From: Deltaproteobacteria bacterium
GTDB taxonomy: Bacteria; Desulfobacterota; DSM-4660; Desulfatiglandales; Desulfatiglandaceae
NCBI GenBank assembly: GCA_019313765.1
Contig: JAFDAP010000001.1
Location: 1 to 32,025 of the forward strand
Length of the DNA: 32,025 bases
Reading direction: 5' to 3'
Positions 17,716 through 26,925 of this stretch are shown here, in pieces (position 1 is the first letter of the stretch; every line of letters starts with the position of its first letter). The position numbers and the translations under genes were made by a program. The notes beneath the pieces were generated by a model. The model made no database searches and had not been told where the DNA came from. It saw only the letters and a program-made list of their open reading frames with translations.

Positions 17716-20700
17716 CTAAGCCCTCTCTTCTCTCTGCTTCATACGGCCGCCCAAAATACGATAGACCGCGGGGATAACGATCAGAGTCAGGATGGTGGAT
17801 GTCACCAATCCTCCTATAACAGCCACAGCCAGCGGAGCCCTGAGGGAAGCTCCTTCACCTATTCCCAGGGTCAACGGGAAGAGGGCCAGAATGGTTGTGG
17901 CAGAAGTCATAAAAATGGGCCTGATGCGCAGCTGTCCTGCCGCAATGATGGCCGCTTCCATGGCCCTGCCGCTCCGGCGAAGCTGGTTGATCAGATCCAC
18001 CAGGATGATTGAATCGTTTACCGCGATCCCAGCCAGCATGATCATTCCAATAAAGGACATGATATTCAATGGCAGGTTGAGCACCATCAGGAGGATCACC
18101 GCCCCTACCATGGCTAGAGGAATGGTCAGAAGAATGACGAATGGATGGCGCAGAGACTCGAACTGCGAGGCCATAACCATATAGACCAGGATGACAGCCA
18201 GGAGGAGGGCGAACCACAGGTGGCGGAAGGATTCCCTCCTCAGTTTTTCCTCACCGGTGATGGCAAAAGAATAATCTTGGGGCAGTGTGATCTCCGCGAG
18301 TGCGCTTTCCACATGGGCTATTATTTTGTCGAAGGCCTCTTCTCCGCTGAGCAAGGCCGTCACTTCAGCTGTCCGGATCTGGTTATTTCTCAGAATCTCG
18401 CGGGGAGAGGTTGTTTTTCGAAGTGAGGCCACCTCATCCAACCTCAATTTGCGTCCCCCTGTGGCATCCAGAAGAAGACCCTCCAGTTCCTTGAGCGTCG
18501 GTTCGGGCGTGCGCAGCATGATGTTGATGTATTCGCCCTCGTCTTCATATTCCCCCAGTTCCTTACCAGACAATAGATCTTTCAGCTGGGAGCCAATGCT
18601 CTGGGGAGTGAGGCCGAAGCTTGTGGCTGCGGTCCTGTCGAAAACCACTTCCACTTCGGGCCTACCTTCCTGAAAGCTGGTTTCGACAGCAGTCAAACCC
18701 GGCTGCTTCTGCAGAATGGCCTCCACCTCATCGGACAGAGATTTCAGGGTGTCCAGTTCCTTGCCCCGTATTTCCACGATCAAAGGTGCCTCCACCGTTC
18801 CCAGGGTGATCTGAAGGGCGGTCTGAGCCCGCATGATCTGGGCGGTGAGACCGGGAATGTCAGTCAACTGATTTTTCAACCACACCTGTAGAGAGTCCAG
18901 GTCCAGCCCATCCGGTTTGACTGTCACAAGGAGCATGGCGCTGTTCTCTCCGGCCAACACCTCTGATTCTGTAAGGGCGGTTCCCACAGGTCCAATGCGG
19001 GAGTAGATGGACTGGATGGATTCCCCATGATTTTCCTGGAGCAGTGTTTCCAGGCTGCGAACTGTGGATTCCGTCCGCTCCAGGTTCGATCCCTCCGGCA
19101 GAAGAAGCGAAATCTCCAGTTCATTGCGGTCCGTCTGGGGCATAAACTCACTGCCCATGTTGACCGCCAAAAAGCCTGCCGACAGGATCAAAAGAAAGGC
19201 CAGGGCAACCACAAGCCAGCGTTTTTTCAGTATGCCGCTAAGGAAACGGGCATAGAAGGGAAACTGCAGGGAGGGTTTGGCTACTTTGACCTTAGGAGCT
19301 TTCAGGATCCTGGAACAGAGCATTGGGATGACGGATAGGGCGACAAAAAGGGAAGACAGGAGGGCGAAGGCCACTGTCCAGGCTTGCTCCTTGAACAGCT
19401 CCCCTGCGATGCCCTGGAGATAGACGATGGGGAGAAACACGATGATAGTTGTCAGGGTGGAACTGGTGATGGCTCCCCCCACTTCACCAGCGCCGCGCAC
19501 AGACGCCTCCTTAATCCCCAATCCCTCCTCCAGATGGCGGAATATGTTTTCCACAACGACGATGGCATTGTCCACCAGCATACCGGCTCCCAGAGCCAGA
19601 CCTCCCAGAGTCATGATGTTAAGGGTCAGCTTATTAAAGTACATCAAGTTAAATGTGGCGATGATGGAGACGGGAATGGCAATGCTGACAACAGCGGTAA
19701 CACCTATCCTGCGAAGGAAAATGAACAGGATCAGGACAGCCAGAAAAATCCCGATCATTCCGGTCTGCTCTACTTCCCTTACCGCGGATTTAATGAAACC
19801 CGCCTGGTCTTGGATGATGTGCAGTTCGTATCCGGGAAGGGCCCTCTGAAGGCTTTCCAGCTGGCTGCGGATGTATTCCGAAGCCTGCGTGGTGTTGAAC
19901 CGGGCTTCCTTGAAGATCTCGAGAGCAAGACACCGACGACCGTTATAGTGGACGATGTTCTCAGGATCGCTGAGAACGTAGCTCACATCGGAGATATCTT
20001 TCAGGGTGATAGGAGTGCGGTCGGATGATTCTCCCGTTTCATCGGTTTTATAGGCGATGATCAGGTTTTTGAGGTCTTCCAGCGACTCCAACTCACCCAC
20101 ACCCCGGATGGTATAGCGCAGGCCCATCTCGACGATGGACCCGCCGGAGATGCTCCTGTTGCTTTCCTGCACTGCGGAGGCCACCTGGTCCAATGTCAGC
20201 CCGTAGGCTTCCAGAGTAAAGGAATCCGTCCGGATCTCGATCTCTCTTTTTCTCTCTCCGACAATTTCCACGGCGGCCACGCCGGGAAGCCTGACAAGGT
20301 CGTTGCGAATGTTGTTTTCCGCAGTCTGACGCAGTCTGTCCAGATCCTCCAGGTCCTCGTGCCAGAAGACGGCGGTGATAACGGGCTGGGAATTGGGGTC
20401 CAGCTGGCTGACAGTGATATCATCCAGTTCCTGGCCCTGGCTAAAATCGGACACGGACTTTTGCAGTTCCAGATAGGCCTCGTCCATATCCGTATTCCAG
20501 TCATATTCGACCGTGATCAGGGCCCGGCCCACACGGGAAATGGAGGAGACCCCGGTCACCTTGCGGCCGCGGGCGGCCATAGCTTCCAGCTGAGAGACAA
20601 ACTGTTCCTCCATCTCTTCTGGAGGACGATTTTCAGCTGCCATGGAGACATAAAGCCGCGGATTATTCAGACGCGGTAGAAGATCGATCCCCAGCCTTTG

Positions 20701-20790
20701 AAAGGCGATATAGCCAAGGAGGCAGATGGCCAGGATGACCATGATTATGGTCGTGGGATACCTGACGGAAAATTGTGCCAGCTTTTTCAT
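17716..20790 (-). CDS. RND efflux transporter permease (HAE type)
   Basis: A 1024-residue inner-membrane RND pump of normal length, with MKKLAQFSVRYPTTIIMVIL opening helix 1. The TM4 signature GAGMLVDNAIVVVENIFRHL places Asp407 exactly where AcrB has its first proton-relay aspartate, while the second position is Asn. In the TM10 segment GIAVNDSIILVD the AcrB lysine (Lys940) is not present, as in several non-proteobacterial HAE pumps. The second half contains the usual GSEFMPQTDRNELEISLLLP repeat start. It lies one base after the membrane-fusion protein and three bases before the RND-ABC fusion. The two RND proteins probably form a mixed trimer as MdtB and MdtC do. Expected role is export from periplasm or inner leaflet through the TolC-like channel; substrate unknown. 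Confidence 0.94.
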   Translation of the reverse strand: MKKLAQFSVRYPTTIIMVILAICLLGYIAFQRLGIDLLPRLNNPRLYVSMAAENRPPEEMEEQFVSQLEAMAARGRKVTGVSSISRVGRALITVEYDWNTDMDEAYLELQKSVSDFSQGQELDDITVSQLDPNSQPVITAVFWHEDLEDLDRLRQTAENNIRNDLVRLPGVAAVEIVGERKREIEIRTDSFTLEAYGLTLDQVASAVQESNRSISGGSIVEMGLRYTIRGVGELESLEDLKNLIIAYKTDETGESSDRTPITLKDISDVSYVLSDPENIVHYNGRRCLALEIFKEARFNTTQASEYIRSQLESLQRALPGYELHIIQDQAGFIKSAVREVEQTGMIGIFLAVLILFIFLRRIGVTAVVSIAIPVSIIATFNLMYFNKLTLNIMTLGGLALGAGMLVDNAIVVVENIFRHLEEGLGIKEASVRGAGEVGGAITSSTLTTIIVFLPIVYLQGIAGELFKEQAWTVAFALLSSLFVALSVIPMLCSRILKAPKVKVAKPSLQFPFYARFLSGILKKRWLVVALAFLLILSAGFLAVNMGSEFMPQTDRNELEISLLLPEGSNLERTESTVRSLETLLQENHGESIQSIYSRIGPVGTALTESEVLAGENSAMLLVTVKPDGLDLDSLQVWLKNQLTDIPGLTAQIMRAQTALQITLGTVEAPLIVEIRGKELDTLKSLSDEVEAILQKQPGLTAVETSFQEGRPEVEVVFDRTAATSFGLTPQSIGSQLKDLLSGKELGEYEDEGEYINIMLRTPEPTLKELEGLLLDATGGRKLRLDEVASLRKTTSPREILRNNQIRTAEVTALLSGEEAFDKIIAHVESALAEITLPQDYSFAITGEEKLRRESFRHLWFALLLAVILVYMVMASQFESLRHPFVILLTIPLAMVGAVILLMVLNLPLNIMSFIGMIMLAGIAVNDSIILVDLINQLRRSGRAMEAAIIAAGQLRIRPIFMTSATTILALFPLTLGIGEGASLRAPLAVAVIGGLVTSTILTLIVIPAVYRILGGRMKQREERA

Positions 20791-20791
20791 T

Positions 20792-21871
20792 TTACTCGAT
20801 GACCTTGACGCGAGATCGATTTCTCAGAGTCTCGAAGCCTTCAATGATCAGTCTGTCCCCGAGATTGAGCCCACTGGCCACTTCAACGCTGTCGCTGGTC
20901 TCGATGCCCAGCTCCAACCTCCGCTCCAAAGCGATCCCTCGCTGGATGATGTAAACGGTTTTCCGGCCCCGTCTGTCCAGGATGATATCTTTGGGGATGA
21001 TGATCACATCCGCCTTCTCCTGGACGATGATGTCGGCGCGTACGAACATTCCGGGTTTGAGCATAAGGTCCTTGTTGCCCGCTTCGATCTTGATCTTGAA
21101 CATCCGGCTGGTGGGATCAAGCGCCGGTGAGATCTGTGTCACCATTCCTTCGAGTTTCTGTTTGTCCTGGCTGTAGTTGCTGACGGCGACATTCTGGTTT
21201 CTCTTGATGCGGCCCATCTCTTTTCCGGGCAGGGTCAGTTCGGCATAGAGACGGGAATAATCCATCAGAGTAGCCACTTCGGTGTTGACCTCCACCCACT
21301 GACTGGAAGTGAAGTGTGGGAGGTCGACGATAAATCCCTTGAAGGGGGCGCGGATCTCCAGCTTGGCCAGGGAAATTTTGGCGTTGTCATAATTGTAACG
21401 GGAATCGATCAGAGCCCTTTCCGCATCCTTGACCTCACTTAAAGTGATGCCTCCCTTTTCATAGACGCTTTGCTGCTTAGTGAATTCCCTCTCCGCCGAC
21501 TCGAGGCTAAGCTTTTTGGAATCGATGGCGATCTGATTGACATATTCAGGATTCTCCAGGGAAAAGAGCAGGGTGTTGGCAGCCACGGAATCTCCCATGG
21601 CAAAAGATTTTCCCGTCCTGGGATTTCGCCTCAATGTGTACTTCCCTGCCTGTTCCGTTTTTAGCATGGTTTCCTTAACAGCATAGACCGTTCCCGTGGC
21701 CGTCACGAATTCCTGGATAGAGGATTTTTTCACCTCTTCCGCCCGGACAGGAATAGTAGAGTCCGTCTCTGTTGTCATACGCTCCTGCCGGCAGCCGGTC
21801 AAAACCAATATGAATATAAATAACAATACATACAGTGGTGTAACATTGAGTCCCGTTGTGGTTTTTCTCAT
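20792..21871 (-). CDS. Membrane fusion lipoprotein (HlyD/AcrA type)
   Basis: A 359-residue periplasmic adaptor. The leader LLFIFILVLTGCRQE holds a lipobox with Cys27, so it should be a lipoprotein. The order is typical: first beta-barrel/lipoyl half VTATGTVYAVKETML, an alpha-hairpin with a charged coiled-coil (LSLESAEREFTKQQSVYEKG, about 125-170), the second lipoyl half KLEIRAPFKGFIVDLPHFTS, then the barrel and membrane-proximal domain GMFVRADIIVQEKADVIIIP. It links the RND pump to the outer-membrane channel. It begins 3 bases after the tolC-like gene and ends one base before the RND gene, so these three are translationally packed in the tolC-MFP-RND order. Confidence 0.94.
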   Translation of the reverse strand: MRKTTTGLNVTPLYVLLFIFILVLTGCRQERMTTETDSTIPVRAEEVKKSSIQEFVTATGTVYAVKETMLKTEQAGKYTLRRNPRTGKSFAMGDSVAANTLLFSLENPEYVNQIAIDSKKLSLESAEREFTKQQSVYEKGGITLSEVKDAERALIDSRYNYDNAKISLAKLEIRAPFKGFIVDLPHFTSSQWVEVNTEVATLMDYSRLYAELTLPGKEMGRIKRNQNVAVSNYSQDKQKLEGMVTQISPALDPTSRMFKIKIEAGNKDLMLKPGMFVRADIIVQEKADVIIIPKDIILDRRGRKTVYIIQRGIALERRLELGIETSDSVEVASGLNLGDRLIIEGFETLRNRSRVKVIE

Positions 21872-21874
21872 CCT

Positions 21875-23413
21875 TTATCCCTCCTGTTCCGATATATCTT
21901 CGAGTTCGTCCAAGATGGACCGGTTGGCCTCAAAATCCCAGAGCGTCCTGATCTTTAAGTCAAGCAGGGCCAGTTTGTTGTTGATCAGAGCCTGAACCAG
22001 GCTGAGTTTTTGCGTCGACAGCTGGAGCTGGTAGAACTGCAGATCCTTGGACGAGAGATCACCATTGCGGTATCGCTCCAGGTTGATGGCGTAGGTGAGC
22101 TCCGCGTTTTTTATGCTTTTCTCCGCAATTTCTATCTGACGTTTCTGGTTCAGCAAATTCCGATAGGCTTCTCGGATCTCTAATCTTATGCTTTTTATCT
22201 CTTCATCAGCCGATAGCTTGACCGTTTCGATCTGAGCCTTGGTGGCGGCCAGGTGATGTTTCTTCTGTCCCCAGTCAAAAAGCGGGATGTTCAGGGTCAG
22301 GGCGATCAGGCGGTCACTATTGGGCGAGTCGTAGATACCCGGGAACTGTCGGTTGGTTCCCGTCAATCCGAAGGAGAGATTGAGGGAGGCCTTGAATTCG
22401 TTCTCGGCTCCAGCCCTGATGAGATCATGCATGGCATTCTGGATCTCTATGTCCTTCTGCCGCAGCTCCATACGGTTTTCCATCCCATAAGCAATGGCAA
22501 TATTCAGATCCACTTCCACCATTGATCTCTGAATATCGGCGGACACATCGATCAGGGCTTCCAACTCAAGTCCCAGCAGTGTTTTGAATGTATCCAGACT
22601 GTTTTCATGCTGCATGAGTTTGTTTTCCATCGAAGCCAGACTGTTGTCCTTGGTGATGTCTGCCTGATAAAGTTCTTCAGGTGCGGTTATACCGGCATCC
22701 ACCTTGCTCTGGATGATCTTGAAGCTTTCCGTGGCGTTTTTGTATTCCTCCTGGGAGATCTGGATACTCATCCTGGAATAATAGAGGTTGAGGAACTGCT
22801 GGGTGACCAGACGTTCGATCTGAAGCTTCTGAATGGCGTAGGCTAGTTGTGCATTCTCAAGGGACAGTTCAAGCTCCTTCATCTGCATCTTTTTCCTGTT
22901 GTAAGTAAAAAGAGGTTGGTTGAGGCTAACGGTCAGTGAGTTGGAGAATTCGGATTTCTTATCTCCGCCTGCAAAAGAACTGGACGCTTCCTGCCAGTTG
23001 AACTTGTCGGTGACGATCAAAGTGGCATCCGTCCAAATGACGGGCTGACGGATGGTGAAGGAGGTTTCCGTTCTTGTCTGGGTTTGGGTGTTGTAGCTGG
23101 AGGTAAGCTCACTAAACACTCTCCCACTGGAAGTGAGGTAGGGCGTAACGGTCAAACTGAACTGGGACTTCAGCCCGGCCTTCTCGGCCATCAGGTTGCG
23201 CTCGTTAAACTCCAGCTGAAGGGAAGCCTGACGCATAGCCGGGCTGTTCTTGAAGGCGATGTTGAGGGCCCTGTCCAGAGTCAGCTCATCCCCTGCCGAT
23301 AGAGTATCTGCCGTGAAGATCATTATGAAGCTGAATACGATCAGCGGCCCAATAATTATCATGCGACCAGCCGTAAGAGGCCTGTGTGAACTTTTCTTAT
23401 CTGTCATTTTCAT
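21875..23413 (-). CDS. TolC-family outer-membrane efflux protein
   Basis: An outer-membrane channel of 512 residues. The frame opens upstream at a GTG (23440), but the ATG at 23413 has GGAG six bases before it and is preferred. A hydrophobic leader (IIIGPLIVFSFIMIFTA, about 19-35) and the possible cleavage site after TLSA (about 40) mark export. The two repeated outer-membrane-efflux halves begin with LTLDRALNIAFKNSPAMRQA and continue with long heptad-rich helices (for example QIEIAEKSIKNAELTYAINL). The protein should trimerise into a channel-tunnel serving the adjacent MFP and RND pump, and possibly the ABC parts of the operon. It follows the ABC-2/M1-like gene by 55 bases. Confidence 0.92.
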   Translation of the reverse strand: MKMTDKKSSHRPLTAGRMIIIGPLIVFSFIMIFTADTLSAGDELTLDRALNIAFKNSPAMRQASLQLEFNERNLMAEKAGLKSQFSLTVTPYLTSSGRVFSELTSSYNTQTQTRTETSFTIRQPVIWTDATLIVTDKFNWQEASSSFAGGDKKSEFSNSLTVSLNQPLFTYNRKKMQMKELELSLENAQLAYAIQKLQIERLVTQQFLNLYYSRMSIQISQEEYKNATESFKIIQSKVDAGITAPEELYQADITKDNSLASMENKLMQHENSLDTFKTLLGLELEALIDVSADIQRSMVEVDLNIAIAYGMENRMELRQKDIEIQNAMHDLIRAGAENEFKASLNLSFGLTGTNRQFPGIYDSPNSDRLIALTLNIPLFDWGQKKHHLAATKAQIETVKLSADEEIKSIRLEIREAYRNLLNQKRQIEIAEKSIKNAELTYAINLERYRNGDLSSKDLQFYQLQLSTQKLSLVQALINNKLALLDLKIRTLWDFEANRSILDELEDISEQEG

Positions 23414-23468
23414 GAACAACTCCATTTTCCAGCAGAACACTCAGTCCTGCATGGATCTATTTTTAAGC

Positions 23469-26400
23469 CTAATTCGTTAATGATTTAACCCACTTCACAG
23501 CATCCGCCGTGAGGAAGGTTCCTTTGCCCCTATCCGTTTGTTCTATTGTGTTCGTCCCAGCCGCAAGGCGGAAGGTTCCAAGATATTCCCATCCCTGAGA
23601 TGACTCTTTTATGTCGAAGGCGATCTCTTCGGGTCCGTCCTCGTGGTGGATAATGAAGTGTTTTTCCTCCTGGGTGGGCCTCTTCCAGCCTTCCTTGTCT
23701 CCGCCCTTACCGAAACTCGCAGTTTCATTGTAGAAATAGATGTCGTAGCTGCCGCTTTCCGGAAGGTCCGCTGTCCAGGATACCTTATTGCCGCCCTCAC
23801 CAATCTTTATCATATATCCCGAGCGAATAACCTTCCCATAGAAATCCTGAAGGATAACCGGACTCCATCGTCCGGGAGGATTGGCGGAATTGTATTCCAG
23901 ATACTCCGTCTCTGTGGAGGTAAGGTCAAAGAGCCGATGGATCGTAGACCTGATCCAATTGCCCCCTCCACCGCCGGCTACCACGAATCCCGGATCCTCA
24001 TTGTCGACAATATATTCCCCTGTATCCGGTCGGTCCTGCTCAAAGGGAGCGGATCTCTCCCCCTCAAAGAAAGTATCTCTCTCCTTCACTTTCTGCTGCC
24101 ACAGATTCATGTTCATGGCGGCGGGGATGTTTCGGGAGATGGTTGTGTCCAAAGTCAAAAACACAGGCCGCGTGTCCAGGAGAAAGCCGATTTCCTTGGT
24201 TGTTTTCGGCGGGATAATTACAGTGCTTTGGGTTTCCCAAAGATTACTTCCATATCCTTTGCTTTTACTATTAGCCGTCATCACACTGATTTGAACGATG
24301 CCCTCGGTCTCGGAGATATTTGTCAGTGGCAGGTGGATGTGGGTTCGCTTTTTTTCTCCATCCTGAACACTATACATGTCAGCAGCGCCGACGGTGAATG
24401 CCGGGACCTGTGTTTCCTCGTACCAGGCAGCCATCACCGGCTCCAGATCAAATTCCTTGTAGAAAAAAAGGAATTGAAGAAATTCTTCTTCCGTAATCGT
24501 GCTGAACTTTTTTTCCTTAAGGAAAGCCAGCAGGTTCAGATCGAAATTATCCTCCTGGATACGGGATTCAATGACGGTCATCAGATATTTCCCTTTGGCC
24601 AGGAAAACATTGTAGAGCTCGCGATCATCCAGATCTTTTTCGGCAATAAGGTCAGACATGGAGCGGCCATCCAGAAGCCGGTTGGTTTTTTCCTGATCGG
24701 TCAGTCCCCCTCTCCGATCGAAGCGGAAGCTGGAGGCGGAGATCCTGTCTTGAATCCAGGATTCTACGGCCGAGTGGAGTATGGGCCAGCGATCGGAGGC
24801 CAGTGTTGAGGTGAAGGCGAAATAATTCGGCATCAAGTTATAATCTGCATTCACATCGGACTCCGTCACTCCGGCCAGGGCACCGTCGCTAAAACTTCCT
24901 TTGGCGGGCTGAGTACCCAGGAAATTTGTGCGGACGAATCCGTTAAAAAAGATTGTCTGGATCTGGGCAGTAGTGATATCTTTTCCTCTCTCCCCCTTGC
25001 CTTTCCCCATCCTCTGGTACCAACGCGACAGGGAGGCAAAGTCCGCCCCCTCACACAGTGTTCCCATCTCCGGGAGAAGGACCATTTGCGGTTGGACGGT
25101 TTCGTCCGCCGCACTCCAGAGCCGTTTGTGGCTGTAAAAATGAATAGGGACCTCGACAAAAGCCAACTGCTCATAGGGATAGTCCAAACCAAGAATGACC
25201 TCGAATTCGTCTTTCAGCTGGGTGATGGCCTTAGGCAGGCTTTCCGTAATGGCATCGAGATGCCGCGTGAAATAATCGTGGCCCGGAAGGGTGAAGAGCT
25301 TGAATTCAACGTCCTTGACTTTGAGGGTTCTTTCCTCGAAAGGTCCCACGGTCAGGGATATCTGAGGGAGGAGAGTTTTGGGACGGAAAGTGAAGGTTCT
25401 CCCGCCATCCGACTCCTCGATCTCCGGAATGCCCTGAGACACGGCGGTACAGCCTTCGGGAAGCTTGACCTTGAGTGTGTATTGACAAAAATCACTGTCC
25501 ACCGCCCCGGGGAATCGGTGACTGAGGGGGATCCCCTCCCGGGGATACCAGCCACTTTCCGGTGTTAGATGGACGAATTTTTCAGAAAGAAAAACATATT
25601 TTTTCGGCACATTGTAAAGACCCAGTTTCGAGGGATTGCGCGTGGTTTTGCCATCGATATCCGGATAGCAGTAAGCCTCAATTGGAGCGCCGGCATAGAC
25701 TATTTGAAGATCGATGTTTTCATCGAAGCCCAGAGGCTTTGGCAGCCATATGAATACTATGTGGCCCTCCCTGGAGAAATCCACATCTTGGCCGTTGTTA
25801 GTGACACGGCTGATCTGAAGCCCCGGATTCAGGGTCAGAAGGAGTGAGTCAGCGGGTTTTTCCCGTTTGTTTTTCAGCCGGATATTTGAAGCAGCCGAAA
25901 GGGTGCTTCCTGCAAATTCCACATCCAGGGAACAGGATTCCATGCTGAGTGGGGCGATGTCTTTATATTTATCACTGGCCGTTATCAGATCTTGGCGCAG
26001 GGAATCTAAAACCCTGTTGCTTTGGACATGGCTTAACATCAGTCCAAAAGCGGAAAGAACGAGCAGCACGGACAGCGTTCCGGACAATGCCGTTGTCCAG
26101 GGGGACTGCCTTAGCCGCTTAGCCAAAAGCACGGTTCCAAAGACAAAACCAACTCCCAGGAGGAAGTAAGGGAACCGCAAATAAAACAACTGCACGTTGT
26201 TGCCCAACCCAATAAAATCGGAATACATCAGCGGTGTATGGAATCCGAATATGTCGGGGATGAAGTAAGCCTTGTTCCCAAGGACGGCCAGGCTAATGGA
26301 GGACAGGGCCAGCCCCAAAAGGATGACGGCCGCCTGGCTGCGGATGGTCATACCCAGTATAAAGGACAGGCCCACTAGGAACACCAGTGTTGGAAGATTG

Positions 26401-26858
26401 ATCGTTAGAAAATATAGCAGGTAGGCAGTGAAGCTGAAGGGGGTTTCAGAAAGAAAAAGGTGAATCAGAGCGGTCATCACGCCGACAAGGATATTCATCA
26501 GAATAAACAGGCCGAGTACACCGAGAAACTTGCCGAGAATATAGCTGGTATTGGAGAAGGACCGGGAAAAGATGACCTGAGTGGAATGTGTCCTCCGGTC
26601 CCGTTTGAAGAATTCCGTGGCCATGAAGACCACGATAATACCCTGGTAAACATTGAAGAGTTTGAAGCTGAACAACGGGATGGATCCTGACAGGGACCGG
26701 AAGTAATAGGGGAAGGAAAAGGAGGGGGCGGCGATCCCGGCCGTCAAAAGACCCATAATAATAAGGCCCAACAGTGCGAAAATGCGGAAGCCCCAGGACC
26801 TCAGGAGAATTTTTGTCTCATATGCGGCGATTTTTAGACAAATCCTCACAGCCTTCAT
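23469..26858 (-). CDS. ABC-2 permease / M1-like / golvesin-domain fusion, copy B
   Basis: An 1129-residue protein in three parts. Residues about 1-290 form an ABC-2 membrane domain with six or seven helices (MKAVRICLKIAAYETKILLR start, FMATEFFKRDRRTHSTQVI as the coupling region). Residues about 320-870 look like the N-terminal and catalytic-fold regions of M1 aminopeptidases (SLDVEFAGSTLSAASNIRLK, SGWYPREGIPLSHRFPG, ending FDLEPVMAAWYEETQVPAF). After EVPIHFYSHKRLWSAADETV, where a HExxH zinc motif is expected downstream, none is found, so it is probably not a peptidase. The C-terminus (about 975-1129) resembles the golvesin-type carbohydrate-binding-like domain: YIVDNEDPGFVVAGG, ESGSYDIYFYNE, GWEYLGTFRLAAG and DAVKWV. 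GAGG precedes the ATG by about 8 bases. It is a tandem copy of the gene at 26926-30351. Confidence 0.85.
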   Translation of the reverse strand: MKAVRICLKIAAYETKILLRSWGFRIFALLGLIIMGLLTAGIAAPSFSFPYYFRSLSGSIPLFSFKLFNVYQGIIVVFMATEFFKRDRRTHSTQVIFSRSFSNTSYILGKFLGVLGLFILMNILVGVMTALIHLFLSETPFSFTAYLLYFLTINLPTLVFLVGLSFILGMTIRSQAAVILLGLALSSISLAVLGNKAYFIPDIFGFHTPLMYSDFIGLGNNVQLFYLRFPYFLLGVGFVFGTVLLAKRLRQSPWTTALSGTLSVLLVLSAFGLMLSHVQSNRVLDSLRQDLITASDKYKDIAPLSMESCSLDVEFAGSTLSAASNIRLKNKREKPADSLLLTLNPGLQISRVTNNGQDVDFSREGHIVFIWLPKPLGFDENIDLQIVYAGAPIEAYCYPDIDGKTTRNPSKLGLYNVPKKYVFLSEKFVHLTPESGWYPREGIPLSHRFPGAVDSDFCQYTLKVKLPEGCTAVSQGIPEIEESDGGRTFTFRPKTLLPQISLTVGPFEERTLKVKDVEFKLFTLPGHDYFTRHLDAITESLPKAITQLKDEFEVILGLDYPYEQLAFVEVPIHFYSHKRLWSAADETVQPQMVLLPEMGTLCEGADFASLSRWYQRMGKGKGERGKDITTAQIQTIFFNGFVRTNFLGTQPAKGSFSDGALAGVTESDVNADYNLMPNYFAFTSTLASDRWPILHSAVESWIQDRISASSFRFDRRGGLTDQEKTNRLLDGRSMSDLIAEKDLDDRELYNVFLAKGKYLMTVIESRIQEDNFDLNLLAFLKEKKFSTITEEEFLQFLFFYKEFDLEPVMAAWYEETQVPAFTVGAADMYSVQDGEKKRTHIHLPLTNISETEGIVQISVMTANSKSKGYGSNLWETQSTVIIPPKTTKEIGFLLDTRPVFLTLDTTISRNIPAAMNMNLWQQKVKERDTFFEGERSAPFEQDRPDTGEYIVDNEDPGFVVAGGGGGNWIRSTIHRLFDLTSTETEYLEYNSANPPGRWSPVILQDFYGKVIRSGYMIKIGEGGNKVSWTADLPESGSYDIYFYNETASFGKGGDKEGWKRPTQEEKHFIIHHEDGPEEIAFDIKESSQGWEYLGTFRLAAGTNTIEQTDRGKGTFLTADAVKWVKSLTN

Positions 26859-26925
26859 GTCTTTATCCTCGGATCTCCTTGTAGATATGTTTCTAAAAGT
26901 TGAGATACAAAAAACTTCACTGCTT

